A stretch of DNA of 64,000 nucleotides from Thereva unica (GCA_949987705.1 OX465281.1:222799978-222863977), one strand, 5' to 3'. Positions 42,513-53,879 are shown, numbered from the stretch's first letter. The notes: a model not told the origin generated them from the sequence alone. Numbers and translations are program-made.

Positions 42513-42983
42513 TTACTGCCGGGGCCTAATGAAACCGTCAACGTGATTTTCCATATAAATTGTTGCTGCTTTTGATGGTGACGGTGCCTTGGATTTAATT
42601 TTAATTTTGCCGGTCTGTCCCTCCACGAACCAAAGCTCTCTCATTTTTTCGCTCATTTTTTGATTTGCCTGCCATCTGTTAAAAGAAACCCCCCTAATTA
42701 AACAAGAAAGCTTTTACATTTTGGTAGAAAACCCCTACCATCGCTTTGGTTACCATAAATATGCGGTGAAAATTGAATTGTCACAAACAACCATTAAATT
42801 TATGATAAAATGGCCTACCTTAACAAAAAAAATTTTGCGCTTGGACGAATGATGTACATGTACACGATCTTTCTGTCAACGTTGACGGTTTAATTGGGCG
42901 AGCTCTCACCGATAGTGGTAAGGGAAAATCACGTGGACGGAGTTACTGCCGGGGCCCAGTGATTCAACGTGATTTTCCCTTAC
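42513..42983. mobile_element. Compound inverted/direct repeat (MITE candidate)
   Basis: TTACTGCCGGGGCC occurs at 42513-42526 and 42943-42956. The 18-base arm 42535-42552 (CCGTCAACGTGATTTTCC) is inverted at 42923-42940 with one mismatch. In addition 42918-42934 and 42967-42983 form a perfect 17-bp inverted repeat around 32 bases. This fits one MITE of about 430 bp plus a partial second copy. Confidence 0.55.
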
Positions 42984-43457
42984 CTTTAGAATTTCATCAG
43001 CCTTTTCAGTGATTGGGTTTCCAGAGCCTTACATCTTTCACATCAAAACTATAAGAACGAAAGAGAAAGAACCAATCCCTCGCAGCAGATTTTGACAAAG
43101 TGTCTTAAGGACCCCATTCACTTACAGGCCGCCGGCAGGCCAGCCACGCAACACTCATTCTGACTGAGCGATGAAGACTTCAGGTATCCGCCTGAGAGGT
43201 CGTGGCATGCAGGTAACGAATCGATTCCGTAAAGACACAAAAGGCGAAAACGACAGTTTAGCATAGTGTAAAAATGTTCATGGCCTCAATGAAAACTTTA
43301 AAGTCACAGATTGGTCACTGGAAAAACCTTTAAAGTACACGGATTTGCTCACACAATAAAAAGGCGGCGCGAAGAAATTGAATGTATGGGGAATTCTCTC
43401 ACAAACAGCCACCCTCACCGCCTCCGCGCCAGTATGTTTGTGCCTTAAGGCGGCTAC

Positions 43458-44029
43458 CACTGACATATAGGCCGCTTTTAGTAATGCAGGATGCGTGCGC
43501 AATTGACTTATTCAGTCATTGAAAGCTTCACACTTTCAATTGCTGAATAAGTCATTTGCGCACGCATCCTGCATTACTGAAAGCGCCCATAGTAATGGAC
43601 TGCTGATTGACAATGCTGAATGGCACCATTTTTCTCCAGATATAGAAAACCTTTTTTACGTATACAAAAAAAAATTTCTTCGAATTTAAGAGGAAATAAG
43701 TGATAAAATGTCTGTAATAATTAATAGAAATATATTTCCATCACTCATTTTTATTTACCAGCAGTTTTTCCATTAAATAAATGTATTTATCTCAAAACTG
43801 TGACGGTTATTTCCCCTGTTTAACGAAGTTTTCAAAACAGCTCAAGAGTGAGACAGAAAAACAAAAACTATACCTGTCTATTTTTCTCTAATTATGTTTA
43901 CATCGCTGACATGCGCTGACGATTACAGTTCATAGGAATTTAACGTGGGAGTGAGGCAGCAATAGTTTTTGGTGCCACTTTTTTGTATGGGATTTTGTTC
44001 ATTTAGCAGTCCATTACTATATGTCAGTG
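43458..44029. mobile_element. MITE with 8-bp target duplication, carrying a nested hairpin
   Basis: Terminal inverted repeats start CACTGACATATAG and continue TAATGGACTGCT once the nested insert is removed (31 bp in total). The perfect direct repeat GCGGCTAC flanks it (43450-43457 and 44030-44037). Repeat R copy 1 provides a near-empty site. An 8-bp duplication suggests a hAT-like class. No coding capacity. Confidence 0.85.
43471..43588. mobile_element. 118-bp hairpin MITE nested in the left arm
   Basis: Arms 43473-43525 and 43533-43585 are 53 bases each with four mismatches and a 7-base loop. ATAG (or ATA) is duplicated at 43467-43470 and 43589-43592. Removing the insert restores the left terminal repeat of the host MITE. 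Confidence 0.85.
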
Positions 44030-44360
44030 GCGGCTACAGACTAGCGAAGTGAACCTCCGCGAACAATCGCGACTGCGAGTGTGGATGGTTTTCGCGTCTA
44101 GTTCGCGCCTTGCGCGCCGAGTGGAGGAGGAAGGGGTCGATCCCAATTCTCCCGACATCTCACCAAAGGGGGAGGGGGGTCGAAAAATCGCCTCACGTAA
44201 TTTATGGACGACCCCCAAGATTCCCCACATACACACATGTGAAGACGACAGCCAAGGGCAAAAGTGCTCATGAATTTAAGTGCAAAAATTCTCATAGTCT
44301 CTACGAAAATTTCAAACTGAATAAAAGTTCAGATCTTCAGGCATGGACTGACGAGTAGTA

Positions 44361-45132
44361 CCCACACACACACACATTAAGATTTTTGTCAGTCTTCGTG
44401 GACTGATGGCTCCATCCAATGGTGAATGTGTGGTTATACTTCCCCTCACGGCGAGAAACATTCAGGCCATGGCCTGCCGGCGGCCTGTGTGTGAATAAAA
44501 GCCGTAAACAGCACAATTTATTCCAAAAGCTTACGTAACGTTCTTTTCTTTGTCGTAATAATAACCGCAACCTTTCATTATTTTTCTCCATTTTTAAATA
44601 CAAACACGTTTATAGAAACACTCGAGCTGTCATCTTTCAAACGAGCATCTAGTGGTGTGCCTGCAATCGTAGCTCATAACATAATTGAAATTGACGTCAT
44701 CTATCGGGGAAAACGGCACGTACTTTTTAGTTAATATCACGAGGTATTGTATCTGCCTGTTAACAATACTTGACAAGGTGGATTTAACAATTCAATGAAT
44801 CCTCGTGTTTATTTCAATTGCATTAACAGTCCGACAACTCCACTCAGACATTGTCTACTGCTGGCTTAGTTTTCTTTAGCTTTTTATGAGAAATCGCAAT
44901 CTATAGAGTATTATAGGTATTTACTGAAATGTCTGACCGACGAGGCGAAAGAAAAATGTCAATTTAAAACGGGAAAAAATGATTCCTTTCGATTAGGGCC
45001 ATTAGCCATTTCTGTCGTCTGCAACTGTGACAAAAAAATTGTTCAAATTACATTGCGACCATCTTTTTACATTCTTCTACTTTCCAGACTTGAAATTGCT
45101 AGGCTGTTTACTGTATTCAAGCCTAGGGGTAT
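44361..45132. other. No recognisable gene
   Basis: The minus-strand frame at 44337-44603 has no motif. AT-rich, with no repeat boundary seen. Confidence 0.4.
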
Positions 45133-45848
45133 TAGTCCAATCAATCTACGGAAATTCTCCAGACAATTGAAGGCAGGAAAAAAAAATATGGGCGTGTAGA
45201 ACACTTAATTTGAAGAATGATAGCGTTTTTTTTTTACGGAACTGCATTGGCGAACTTAACCTAAAAAATTCGCAAAAGTCAAAAAACCGGTTTTTCGCCA
45301 ATAAAACAAAAAGTTGAGCTCGGATCCGAAAAAGTTAAATTAGAAAGTTATAGGTATTAAAATTATCTTTCAATTGATGTGGTACAAAATATTGGTTAGT
45401 GTCTTATACATGGAGAAAAATTCTAAAAACCGCTAAAAATCGCTTCTTTTTCATTTATTTTTTTCTTTTTATTGATGCGACCTAGAAACTTTTTATTTGG
45501 TAAAAATGTTGCTTTTGGCAATCTGAAAACTCATTATTTTTTTGGCTCGAAATTTTGCAAAATATGGGAGAAATTTCGATTTATGTAAAAAAAAATCGTT
45601 TTCGTAAAATCCTTCGTCTACAGCTCCTCGACCTCGTAGGACATTTTTTCGAAGCTCTTTTTCTTCGTTAAGAGTTGGACTATCATGCACTATAAGTTAA
45701 AATTGGAGTTTTTCAATTTTATGTACAAAAAACTCCACCGCAAAAAAGACAAGTTTTTTGCCGCAAAAAAGCCAAGTTTTTGTACTGCAAGTTTTTTATT
45801 TCATTATTTTTCGACTCTAAACTACTATTTAATAAAAGTTTATATTCT

Positions 45849-46068
45849 TTTTAGAGAATAAATAGGTAATTTGGTCATACATTATATAAATGTATATTGA
45901 ATCTAATATCTCACACTTTTATAGGAATAATTTGTTTTTGGTTGATCTACATGAAAAGTAGTTGAAGAGTTGCTTGTTGTATTTTGAAGAGTTGGGTTTA
46001 TTTAAATGGTTTAACGTTGGTGGTTTTTAGAGAATAAATAGGTAATTTGGTCATACATTATATAAATG
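45849..46068. repeat. Perfect 44-bp direct repeat in foldback centre
   Basis: 45849-45892 and 46025-46068 are identical (TTTTAGAGAATAAATAGG ... TATATAAATG), with starts 176 bases apart. Origin unknown: local duplication or remnants of an excised insert. Confidence 0.8.
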
Positions 46069-47091
46069 ATAATAAAAGTTGGTTTTTTGGCATGGCTTTT
46101 TCCAACTATAAAAAATTGTTTCATTTTTCAATTTACTTTTATTGTTCTCGAAAAATTTTGTTATTGCAGACTTCTAGAGTTAAATTAAAAAAAGCTATAG
46201 AAAATGGCCCTCGAATTTCGAGTCCTGGATGCGGCTATTTGCATTAATTTTAAATATTTTAACGTTCAGGCAATTTTGGTCATAGTTCAAAAATGTATTT
46301 TGAATCTAATGACTCCAACTTTTATAGGAATAGTTGGTTTTTCATTATTGGTTGATAAAAGTTGAATTTAGAAGCTTTGAAATGATTTTAAATATTTAAA
46401 CGTTAGCTGCAGCAGGGTCCTAGCTATCCAAAATACAGAAAATAAGCAGTTCATTGCGACACTGCATCTGTGTATGAAAATTCATATCTCGAAAAATGAT
46501 ATGGCAATGGATGGTTTTTATTGTCGCGATCAACATGTAAGATCCCTAATAGTTTCACATTTTGTTATTTGGAATACCAAAAAATTGCCTTTTTCAAACT
46601 CCCTTACGGTATATTAAAATGCTTCACCTGATTACTACTATTGGCTTATGGGTGCAGCATAGGCGCCCCGGGTCCCAGCTAGTTTATATAATAAAAATTG
46701 ATTCGAACAACCAGAAATTACTACAGCGCGAAAAGTTAGAAGTGGCCGCTCACCAAGTAAACATTCTACGTAAAAGATGAAATTGCACATGATCCGTGCT
46801 GTTGAGACGTCAATTACAACTTGTATGTATGTAGTACAGTAAATATTGAACAACAATATGTCTCAAATTCACAGGTATTTAACGAAGGAAAAAGGCTCCG
46901 TTATTTAAAAAAATGTCTTCGCTGTTGACGGTCGTACGGTTAATTTATTTTATTTTAAAATTAGTAAAAAGAATATAAACTTTTATTAAATAGTAGTTTA
47001 GAGTCGAAAAATAATGAAATAAAAAACTTGCAGTACAAAAACTTGGCTTTTTTGCGGCAAAAAACTTGTCTTTTTTGCGGTGGAGTTTTTT

Positions 47092-48133
47092 AACTTCCCA
47101 GTATAGGAAGTTATTGTAATCGGTCCGAAAATCGAAATCGAAAATTTCAACGTATTTTCATCTTTCAAGGTCCCAGGAGCATTTTAAGCAAAAAATTGGG
47201 AGGAAGTATGTGTGTGTGTGTGTATGTGCGTACGGATGTGGTCATTTTTTCCTGCACGATATCGCGCGAACCAAAACTGATATCGACTTCGTTGAGGTGT
47301 TGTTCGAAGCGTATTAACCGAAATATGATCTGAAAAGAATTTCATGAAATTCGGTCCAGCCGTTTTTTTGTTTAAGCGACGTAAGTGATTTTTGTACCTG
47401 CACGATATCGCCCGAACCACGAAAGATATTGACTTACTTGAGGTGCCGTTCGAAGCGTATTAGCGACAATATTATCTGAAAAGATTTTTATAATATTCGG
47501 TCCAGCGGTTTTTTGGTTTAAATGACTTAAGTGATTTTTGTACCTGCACGATATCGCGCGAACTATAAAAGATATCGACTTAGTTGACGTGCCGTTCGAA
47601 GAGTATTAACCAAAATATGATCTGAAAAGATTTTCATACAATTCGGTCGAGCCGTTTTTTTGTTTAAGCGACGTAAGTGATTTTTGTACCTGCACGATAT
47701 GGCCCGAACCACAAAAGATATTGACTTACTTGAGGTGCCGTTCGAAGCGTATTAGCGACAATATAATCTGAAAAGATTTTTATAATATTCGGTCCAGCGG
47801 GTTTTTGGTTTAAATGACTTAAGTGATTTTTGTACCTGCACGATACCGCGCGAACTAAAAACTATATCGACTTCATTGAGGTGCCGAAAAACATTAATAC
47901 ATCAATTTTATATACATTTTCGTCATCCTAATCTTGTAAGTGCGCACATTTAGTTTGACATTTTAGCGAAAATATTGATAAACAATTGTGACAAATTCTC
48001 GGTATTATGCATATATTTTATATTGCCTATTGTTCATTTATTATTAAAATATCCAATCATAATATTCAACATCCATCATACTGGGAAGTTGATCGTGTGG
48101 ACCGAAAGGGTCGAACCCACATTCCAACTAGTT
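47092..48133. mobile_element. Satellite-bearing insertion in the foldback right arm
   Basis: The arm sequence stops at 47091 and resumes at 48134 (GTACATAAAATTG), so about 1042 bases were inserted. The insert starts AACTTCCCAGTATAGGAAGT, itself a small hairpin. The inverted form ATACTGGGAAGTT occurs near 48078-48091, about 40 bases before the end. It contains a (TG)n run near 47210 and the 146-bp tandem array. Class unknown. Confidence 0.65.
47251..47890. repeat. 146-bp tandem array with alternating unit types
   Basis: CCTGCACGATA starts at 47251, 47397, 47543, 47689 and 47835: four exact 146-base steps plus a partial fifth unit. Odd units carry 'GCGCGAAC' and 'CCGTTTTTTTGTTTAAGCGA'. Even units carry 'GCCCGAACCAC' and 'GCGG.TTTTTGGTTTAAATGA'. 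So the array is a 292-bp dimer repeat. Confidence 0.9.
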
Positions 48134-48230
48134 GTACATAAAATTGAAAAACTCCAATTTTAACTTATAGTGCATGATAGTCCAACTCTTAACGAAGAAA
48201 AAGATCTTCGAAAAAATGTCCTACGAGGTC

Positions 48231-49658
48231 TTCTTCTTCTTCTTCTTTGATCCGTTAGCTGGCGGTCCGAGCGGGACGTCCCCGCAACGGATACGCTGCT
48301 GTCGGTGCCGCTGGGTCCCGAACTCTATTCACGATTCGCTTCCATTCTTCTCGGTTTTTGGCGGTGTCTCGAGCCTCGGTAACTGATAATCGTTGATTCT
48401 TTAAGTCACCCTCGATATTCTTCAACCAGGTTTTCTTCGGTGCCGATCGCTGTATTCTCCAGTCTGCAGGACGGTCTCGCCAGAGAAGTTTACGTGGCAA
48501 GCGGTTATCATCCATTCGGCAAACATGTCCAAACCACCGTAGTCGACGTTTTTGCATTTCTTCTTCGATCAGTGTTTGCTGATCGCATCTTTGTCTGACA
48601 ACCTCGTTTCGAAGGCGATCACGGAGTGAGACACGGAGGATCTGCCTCAAACATCGCATTTGGAAGACCTCGAGCTTCTTAACGTCCGGTTTGAGCAGTG
48701 TCCACGTTTCAGATCCATAAAGAAGAATCGGAAGAATCAACGTTCGGTAAAGACGTAGTTTTGTTTTGATGGAGATATTTGCTCGTTTCCATATGCACCA
48801 CTTGAGCGAGGCAAATGTTGCTGTTGCCTGGCCGATACGGCTGTGAACGTCGGCCGTCGATGCTACTTTCGTTTCCTCAACCAATGATCCCAAATATTTG
48901 AACCTTGGAACCTGTTCGATTTGGGTTCCATCGAGGTGAACACTGGCTCTTGATCCATCCGTTGTGAGCACTTTGGTCTTTTCCGCATTGATTTTTAACC
49001 CGTATGATTGGGCGAAGCGGGAAATATCGTATAAGATGTCCGTTGCTTCGGCATATCCGTGTCGGCGAAAACAGCGCTATCGTCGGCGAACATTAAGTCT
49101 GTTACGAAGTTGTTGTCGTCGTATTGAACTCCGAGTCGTCCATCGAATGCTTCACGCATAATCGCGTCGATCACAACGTTGAAGAGAAGTGGCGAAGCGA
49201 CGTTTCCCTGTCGGACACCCGTCTGAATCGGGAACTCCTCGGATAAGTCGTTTCGAATACGAACGCTGCTGGTTGAGCCATCGTACGACGCTTGGAGAAG
49301 TTGGATGATTCTCAATGGCACGTGTTCGGTTACCAAGACTCTCCACAAGCTGTTCCAATCGATGCAATCGAAAGCGGATTTGAAATCGATGAAAACGACG
49401 ACAATTCGTTTGCCGCAACGAATTCTTTCTTCCATTAACTGACGGAGGGCGAATATTTGATCAATGAATCCTCGATGTGGTCTAAATCCCGCTTGTTCCT
49501 CCCGGCTCGTTTGCTCTCGATGTTTCTGTAGCCTCGATTGTATTATTTTCGTAAATACTTTACCGACGATCGAAAGAAGGCTAATACCGCGATAATTCTT
49601 GCATTCCCGACTGTCGCCTTTCTTCAAAATTGGGACAACGATCGCTTTCTTCCGATCG
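48231..49658 (-). pseudogene. RTE-like LINE, 5'-truncated, with target duplication
   Basis: CTACGAGGTC flanks the insertion (48221-48230 and 49659-49668). In sense orientation the 3' end is an (AAG)n tail (48231-48244 on the + strand). Encoded RT: 'KKGDSRECKNYRGISLLSIV', 'QAGFRPHRGFIDQIFALRQL', 'VVVFIDFKSAFDCIDW', 'GVRQGNVASPLLFNVVIDAI', catalytic 'MFADDSAVFA'. After one frameshift near 49050 come 'RFKYLGSLVEET', 'LLYGSETWTL', 'RLRWFGHVCRMDDNRLPRKL' and the end at 48255. The endonuclease and N-terminal RT are absent through 5' truncation. Apart from the single frameshift it is clean, so the insertion is young. RTE clade is inferred from the YGSETW-type C-terminus. Confidence 0.9.
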
Positions 49659-50173
49659 CTACGAGGTCGAGGAGCTGTAGACGAAGGATTTTACGAAAAC
49701 GATTTTTTTTACATAAATCGAAATTTCTCCCATATTTTGCAAAATTTCGAGCCAAAAAAAATAATGAGTTTTCAGATTGCCAAAAGCAACATTTTTACCA
49801 AATAAAAAGTTTCTAGGTCGCATCAATAAAAATAAAAAAAGAAAAGAAAAAGAAGCGATTTTTAGCGGTTTTTAGAATTTTTCTCCATGTATAAGACACT
49901 AACCAATATTTTGTACCACATCAATTGAAAGATAATTTTAATACCTATAACTTTCTAATTTAACTTTTTCGGATCCGAGCTCAACTTTTTGTTTTATTGG
50001 CGAAAAACCGGTTTTTTGACTTTTGCGAATTTTTTAGGTTAAGTTCGCCAATGCAGTTCCGTAAAAAAAAACGCTATCATTCTTCAAATTAAGTGTTCTA
50101 CACGCCCATATCTTTTTTCCTGCCTTCAATTGTCTGGAAATTAACATGGTGATTCCGTAGATTGATTGGACTA

Positions 50174-52205
50174 TACATATGTAATTTGAATATAATGGAC
50201 GAAACTAACAATGTACGCCTATCAGCTTGGGCCGGGGTCAAGGAACTGGAAAAAATAGCATCAAGCAAAGAGTAGATATTGTTCGAAAATAACCAGAGAA
50301 TTTGTGACACCTGCGAATCTCATAGAGCTAGTGCAATATGATGAACAACAGCATTAAATTTGAATTTATGATTCGAGCACATATGATGGACTCCCGCCGA
50401 AGTGTAATCACATGTTGTCAAGTGTTTGTGGGTATGATTGGATTCTGTGGGTTCCACGCTGTTGTCTTTTAATTAAGGAAATTTAATTGAATATTAAACA
50501 TTAACATTAACCATTAGTCATTATTATTCCCTTTAGTCGCACCAGCAATGCCCAATATCCGTTCGTTGGTTGCCAACCGCCGTATTTACTCGTACACGAC
50601 CAAAGGGAAAGGGGCATCATCCTTTTTTGCTTAAGGATAATTAATTACTATTAATCACACGCGTTCAGGAACACTTCCCTCTGTGCTGTCACCCCATGGC
50701 TTAGTTCTATTATAAACGACAGTTTAATAGCTTTCGGAGAAAATTACTTTAAGGTACTTACACAACCTCAGTACGAGGACTTAAATTTTGTTTCGAAAAG
50801 TCTAATGAAGAGATCCACCGGCAAACTGCTTCTACAGCACTCATAGACTCCTCCCGTTCCCAGATTGTCTGACTGGGATAAGTTAGTGGAGAACGTGAGG
50901 TAAATTAAATTTTCGCCTCGAGCGCTTGATTATGTTCATGTGTTTATATCATAGTTACTTCTGGGTAGATTGGGGTTAGTTTTGGGATAGGGATGCGCTA
51001 CTGTGAGGCACATTCATTGGGCCAATGGGGAAGGTTTTCTAAACTTTGAGTTTTGTAGGGCAAACTATATTACAGAAGTTAAGTTTTAACCGTTATTCAT
51101 TTTAACAAATTATTACCTATTTTAATTGGTGGTTATAGTTTGTAGTGGTAGTTTTGAAGAGTTCACTTTTGCTTTGAACAAAACATTTGTGCTTGTTCTG
51201 ATTCCAATTTATTGTGTTAACGTTAATTTTAATATGAATACAACTATGTCCTTTTTTCTGATATACATCTCTTGTTGTTCAAGTTTCTGTGTAGTGAAAT
51301 GTAGTTCAAGTGTCATGTCATGTCTTGTATGATCTGTTTAAGAAGGTATTTTCCTGAGGTGAAGTAAACTTAATAATTATTGTTCTATGAAATTGAGAGA
51401 AAACAGCAGTGAAACAACTTTATCTGCTGCTCGATGATTTTTTAAGGTTATTCGGTTCAGACATCGATTAAGATGTCACTATTGCACTATACTCGTATGT
51501 TCTATTGACGGTCTCCGCCCTTTAATTTCTAAGTACATACATATTGAAGCTTTAAAAGTTTTGATGATATTTTAAACGTTCTTGTCCCGATTAACCTTAC
51601 TAATATTAAGGAGCGGCGGAGCATAATCATTGTGGGTGGGGAGCACACGAACAGGTAACCGTTAATATGTAAAAAGTTAATCGATCAATTGAATTACCAG
51701 CTGTCTGTTGAGTTTAAAATTCTTTGGTTATAATCCGAGTAGCATTTTGGTAGGGGGTGCAGATAGGGCCCCTATGAGCCTAGCCCGACCGCCCACCCCA
51801 TGTGGATCAGGTGTGGATTGCCCCATAAGGCCCACACAAAGTATCTAACGCCTTGCTTCAGTCGCACGTCGTCATAAGAAATGCCCATTTGGCCCCCTTT
51901 AGGAAAAATAATTGCTCTCTCGATTCTGAGTCGAAAAGGGAGTCCGAAAAATTTGAGAATTTCGGAATGGATATGAGAGAAATAACTGCGCCAGTGTCGA
52001 AATCTTCAAATTTTTAAACGCGAGTGTTTTACCAATACGGTCTCCCAACTGAGTACTAGTTACGTCCAATGCTGCTTAACCTCTCTACTCGAAACAGAAC
52101 CGGTATATTGAGTATGCTAAGTGATACCCTTACGGTCACTAACATGATTACCTGAAATATGACAATATGACAACAAAAACTAAAACTTTGTATGATCTAA
52201 ACTAA
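50174..52205. other. No recognisable gene
   Basis: The segment 52070-52150 is the diverged partner of 6540-6625. A GC-richer patch at 51750-51900 has no open frame I can interpret. Otherwise AT-rich without motifs. Confidence 0.4.
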
Positions 52206-52209
52206 AGCT

Positions 52210-52552
52210 TAATGCCCCAGCTTCACCGACCTCCGTTCAATAATGTCCAGTTCATTCCACATAAGTGGCTTCACCGGCTAATGTCAAGTTCATGTTCATT
52301 TCTTGCTTGAAACTGTTGTTGCTTTTTCGTCAGAAGTCAAAAATGCAAAAGCCCACTGGAATGGCATTCCACTATTCCAGTTGATTACTCTTTTCTGAGT
52401 GAGCTTTTACGTTCAACTTCAGTTCGAGAGCAGTTGGGCGAACTGAGGATAAACAAATATGTGGAAATGGTATGCGAACTGAAGTTATTTTAAAGTTCAG
52501 TTCGCCAATTTGTTCGAATTTGCTCAGCTCGGCCGGTGAAGCCGAGGTATTA
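52210..52552. mobile_element. MITE candidate, about 343 bp
   Basis: The left end TAATGCCCCAGCTTCACCGA and the complement of the right end (TAATACCTCGGCTTCACCGG) match over about 21 bases with a few differences. Internal repeated 'AGTTCA' words. No ORF with a motif. Target duplication unclear. Confidence 0.55.
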
Positions 52553-52639
52553 GGGTAAATATTTAAGGTGTAGATTTCCCCACCCAAATCGTAAGTGCGT
52601 ATGCACTTTTCCTTTCATCCCCACGCGCTCCGCCGCCCT

Positions 52640-52750
52640 AGCTAATATTATAAATGCAAAAGTAGCCGTGTTTGTTTCTCTGTTATGCTTTCACGCCTAG
52701 ACCGCTGAGCCGATTTTTAAGAACTTTGTTACAGAGATAGATTAGACTTT
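52640..52750 (+). repeat. Dispersed repeat of the 'CACGCCTAGACCGCTGAGCC' type
   Basis: The run 'ATTATAAATGCAAAAGT ... TCTGTTATGCTTTCACGCC ... GAGCCGATTTTTAAGAACTT ... ACAGAGATAGATTAGAC' has the form of a widespread arthropod interspersed repeat (often part of Helitron or MITE families). A related 'CTGTCTGTTTGTCC' start is at 4328-4345. Class not proved here. Confidence 0.4.
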
Positions 52751-53750
52751 TAGGAAGGACTACTACAACGACTACCAGGATACTTTTTGTCACGAAAAAG
52801 GGCTTGAAGCGCTTGAAATAAGGGATGAAGGTTTGTATGGGGGTCCGCCATTATTGAGGGTAAAACCATGAAACTTTGTATTTACGCACATGATAAGAAA
52901 TAAATAAACATTTTTCAAGCGTTTTTGAAATTTCGACTAACATGGGGGTGAAATAGAGGATAAAGGTTCGTTTTGCAATGTCATTGAGTCTTCAAAAGTG
53001 ATTCTTCTTTCTAAATCCATTCTTATGGGAATAATGTTGTTAAGAATTACAAACAATTATTTCATCCTTTTTTGTGCATCACGAGATTGGTTTTTTTCTG
53101 AAGTCGGTTTTTAAAAATTTATTTTTTCATTATACATTTTTTCTACTGCGGTCAGTGCTAATATAAACTTTTTGTATTTAATTTTACCTACTTGAGTGGT
53201 AGTTTTAAACAGCTTAAGTACGAAAATTATAAATAAATTTCCCATAAAATAATTTAAAACACTCAAATATTCTTAACCTTTTTTATTTGTGAATTATATA
53301 TGCAGTATAATTTGATTCAGCCTTCCAGTAGAATAGTTCCATTTGTTTGTACCCTCTCCAAGAATGTTTGTTATCAGTGACACTTTCATTATACTACTCA
53401 TGACTGGGCATATCAATCCATCCAGGCGTATAATTCTACTCTAAATGGATTCACACGATAGGAAATATTTATGTAGAAACAGCTTTGATGTATAAAATAG
53501 CTGTGACAGCGAGTGATAACTAAATTAAAGCCCATCTACAAAATTTGCAACTCTTCCGAATCTATTTTAATTTTTGAACTGATACATACGAAAAACAATG
53601 TTGATGATATTCTGCTGGTGTATGTGGAATACTAAACATGCCTCTACTGTATTTAAATATGAAAAAAGACGCACTGACATTATATTAACAGCGGCAAATA
53701 AGAGATCGAGTTTCAAGATGAGTCCCTGTTTAGAATCATAGACTCCATAA
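52751..53750. other. No recognisable gene
   Basis: AT-rich, no motif-bearing ORF, no clear repeats. Confidence 0.45.
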
Positions 53751-53754
53751 CGGT

Positions 53755-53845
53755 TTTGTAAAACGCGACCACCATTCCAGAGGTCGGTGGTTCGAATCTA
53801 CTATTACTCCTAGTCTCTCGCCTTTCCTTTCCTTCCACCTAAAAC
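53755..53845 (+). mobile_element. SINE head fragment (diverged)
   Basis: 'CCAGAGGTCGGTGGTTCGAAT' followed by 'CTCGCCTTTCCTTTCCTTCC' parallels the B-box region and early body of SINE copy A. The rest of the body is missing. It lies just before a LINE fragment. Confidence 0.5.
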
Positions 53846-53879
53846 ACTATATTTTGCTGTCGCCTTTCTTTAAGAAAAA

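Larger units (their letters stand above)
43120..44360 (+). repeat. Dispersed repeat R, copy 2, interrupted
   Basis: Shares the ordered blocks listed for 790-1205. It is split at 43458-44029 by an inverted-repeat element; the R sequence resumes at 44038 ('AGACTAGCG...GAGTGTGGATGGTTTTCGCG'). A further partial unit (GTGCAAAAATTCTCATAG) follows at 44280. The inverted GTCCATAAATTACGTGAGG-type terminus at 44189-44217 lies inside. Confidence 0.65.
45133..50173. mobile_element. 5-kb foldback element, about 0.72-kb inverted arms
   Basis: The left arm 45133-45854 is the reverse complement of a right arm now in three pieces: 49669-50173, 48134-48230 and 46965-47091. Outer ends read TAGTCCAATCAATCTACGGA. 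Blocks such as 'GGCGAACTTAACCTAAAAAA', 'GAGCTCGGATCC', 'AGCTCCTCGACCTCGTAG' and 'ACTAAACTACTATTTAAT' (allowing for local differences) mirror each other. The right arm was broken by a satellite-bearing insert (47092-48133) and an RTE-like LINE (48231-49658). The centre (45855-46964) is unique apart from a 44-bp direct repeat. No transposase ORF was recognised. Both arms contain duplicated small ORFs that are not genes. Confidence 0.85.

Noticed and set aside
47251..47890. CRISPR-like regular repeats
   Set aside because: Units are directly tandem at 146 bp without unique spacers, in a eukaryotic context. It is a satellite.
45493..49805. Duplicated small ORFs 'YFAKFRAKK' on both sides as a gene pair
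   Set aside because: They are the same foldback arm read from opposite strands, not genes.
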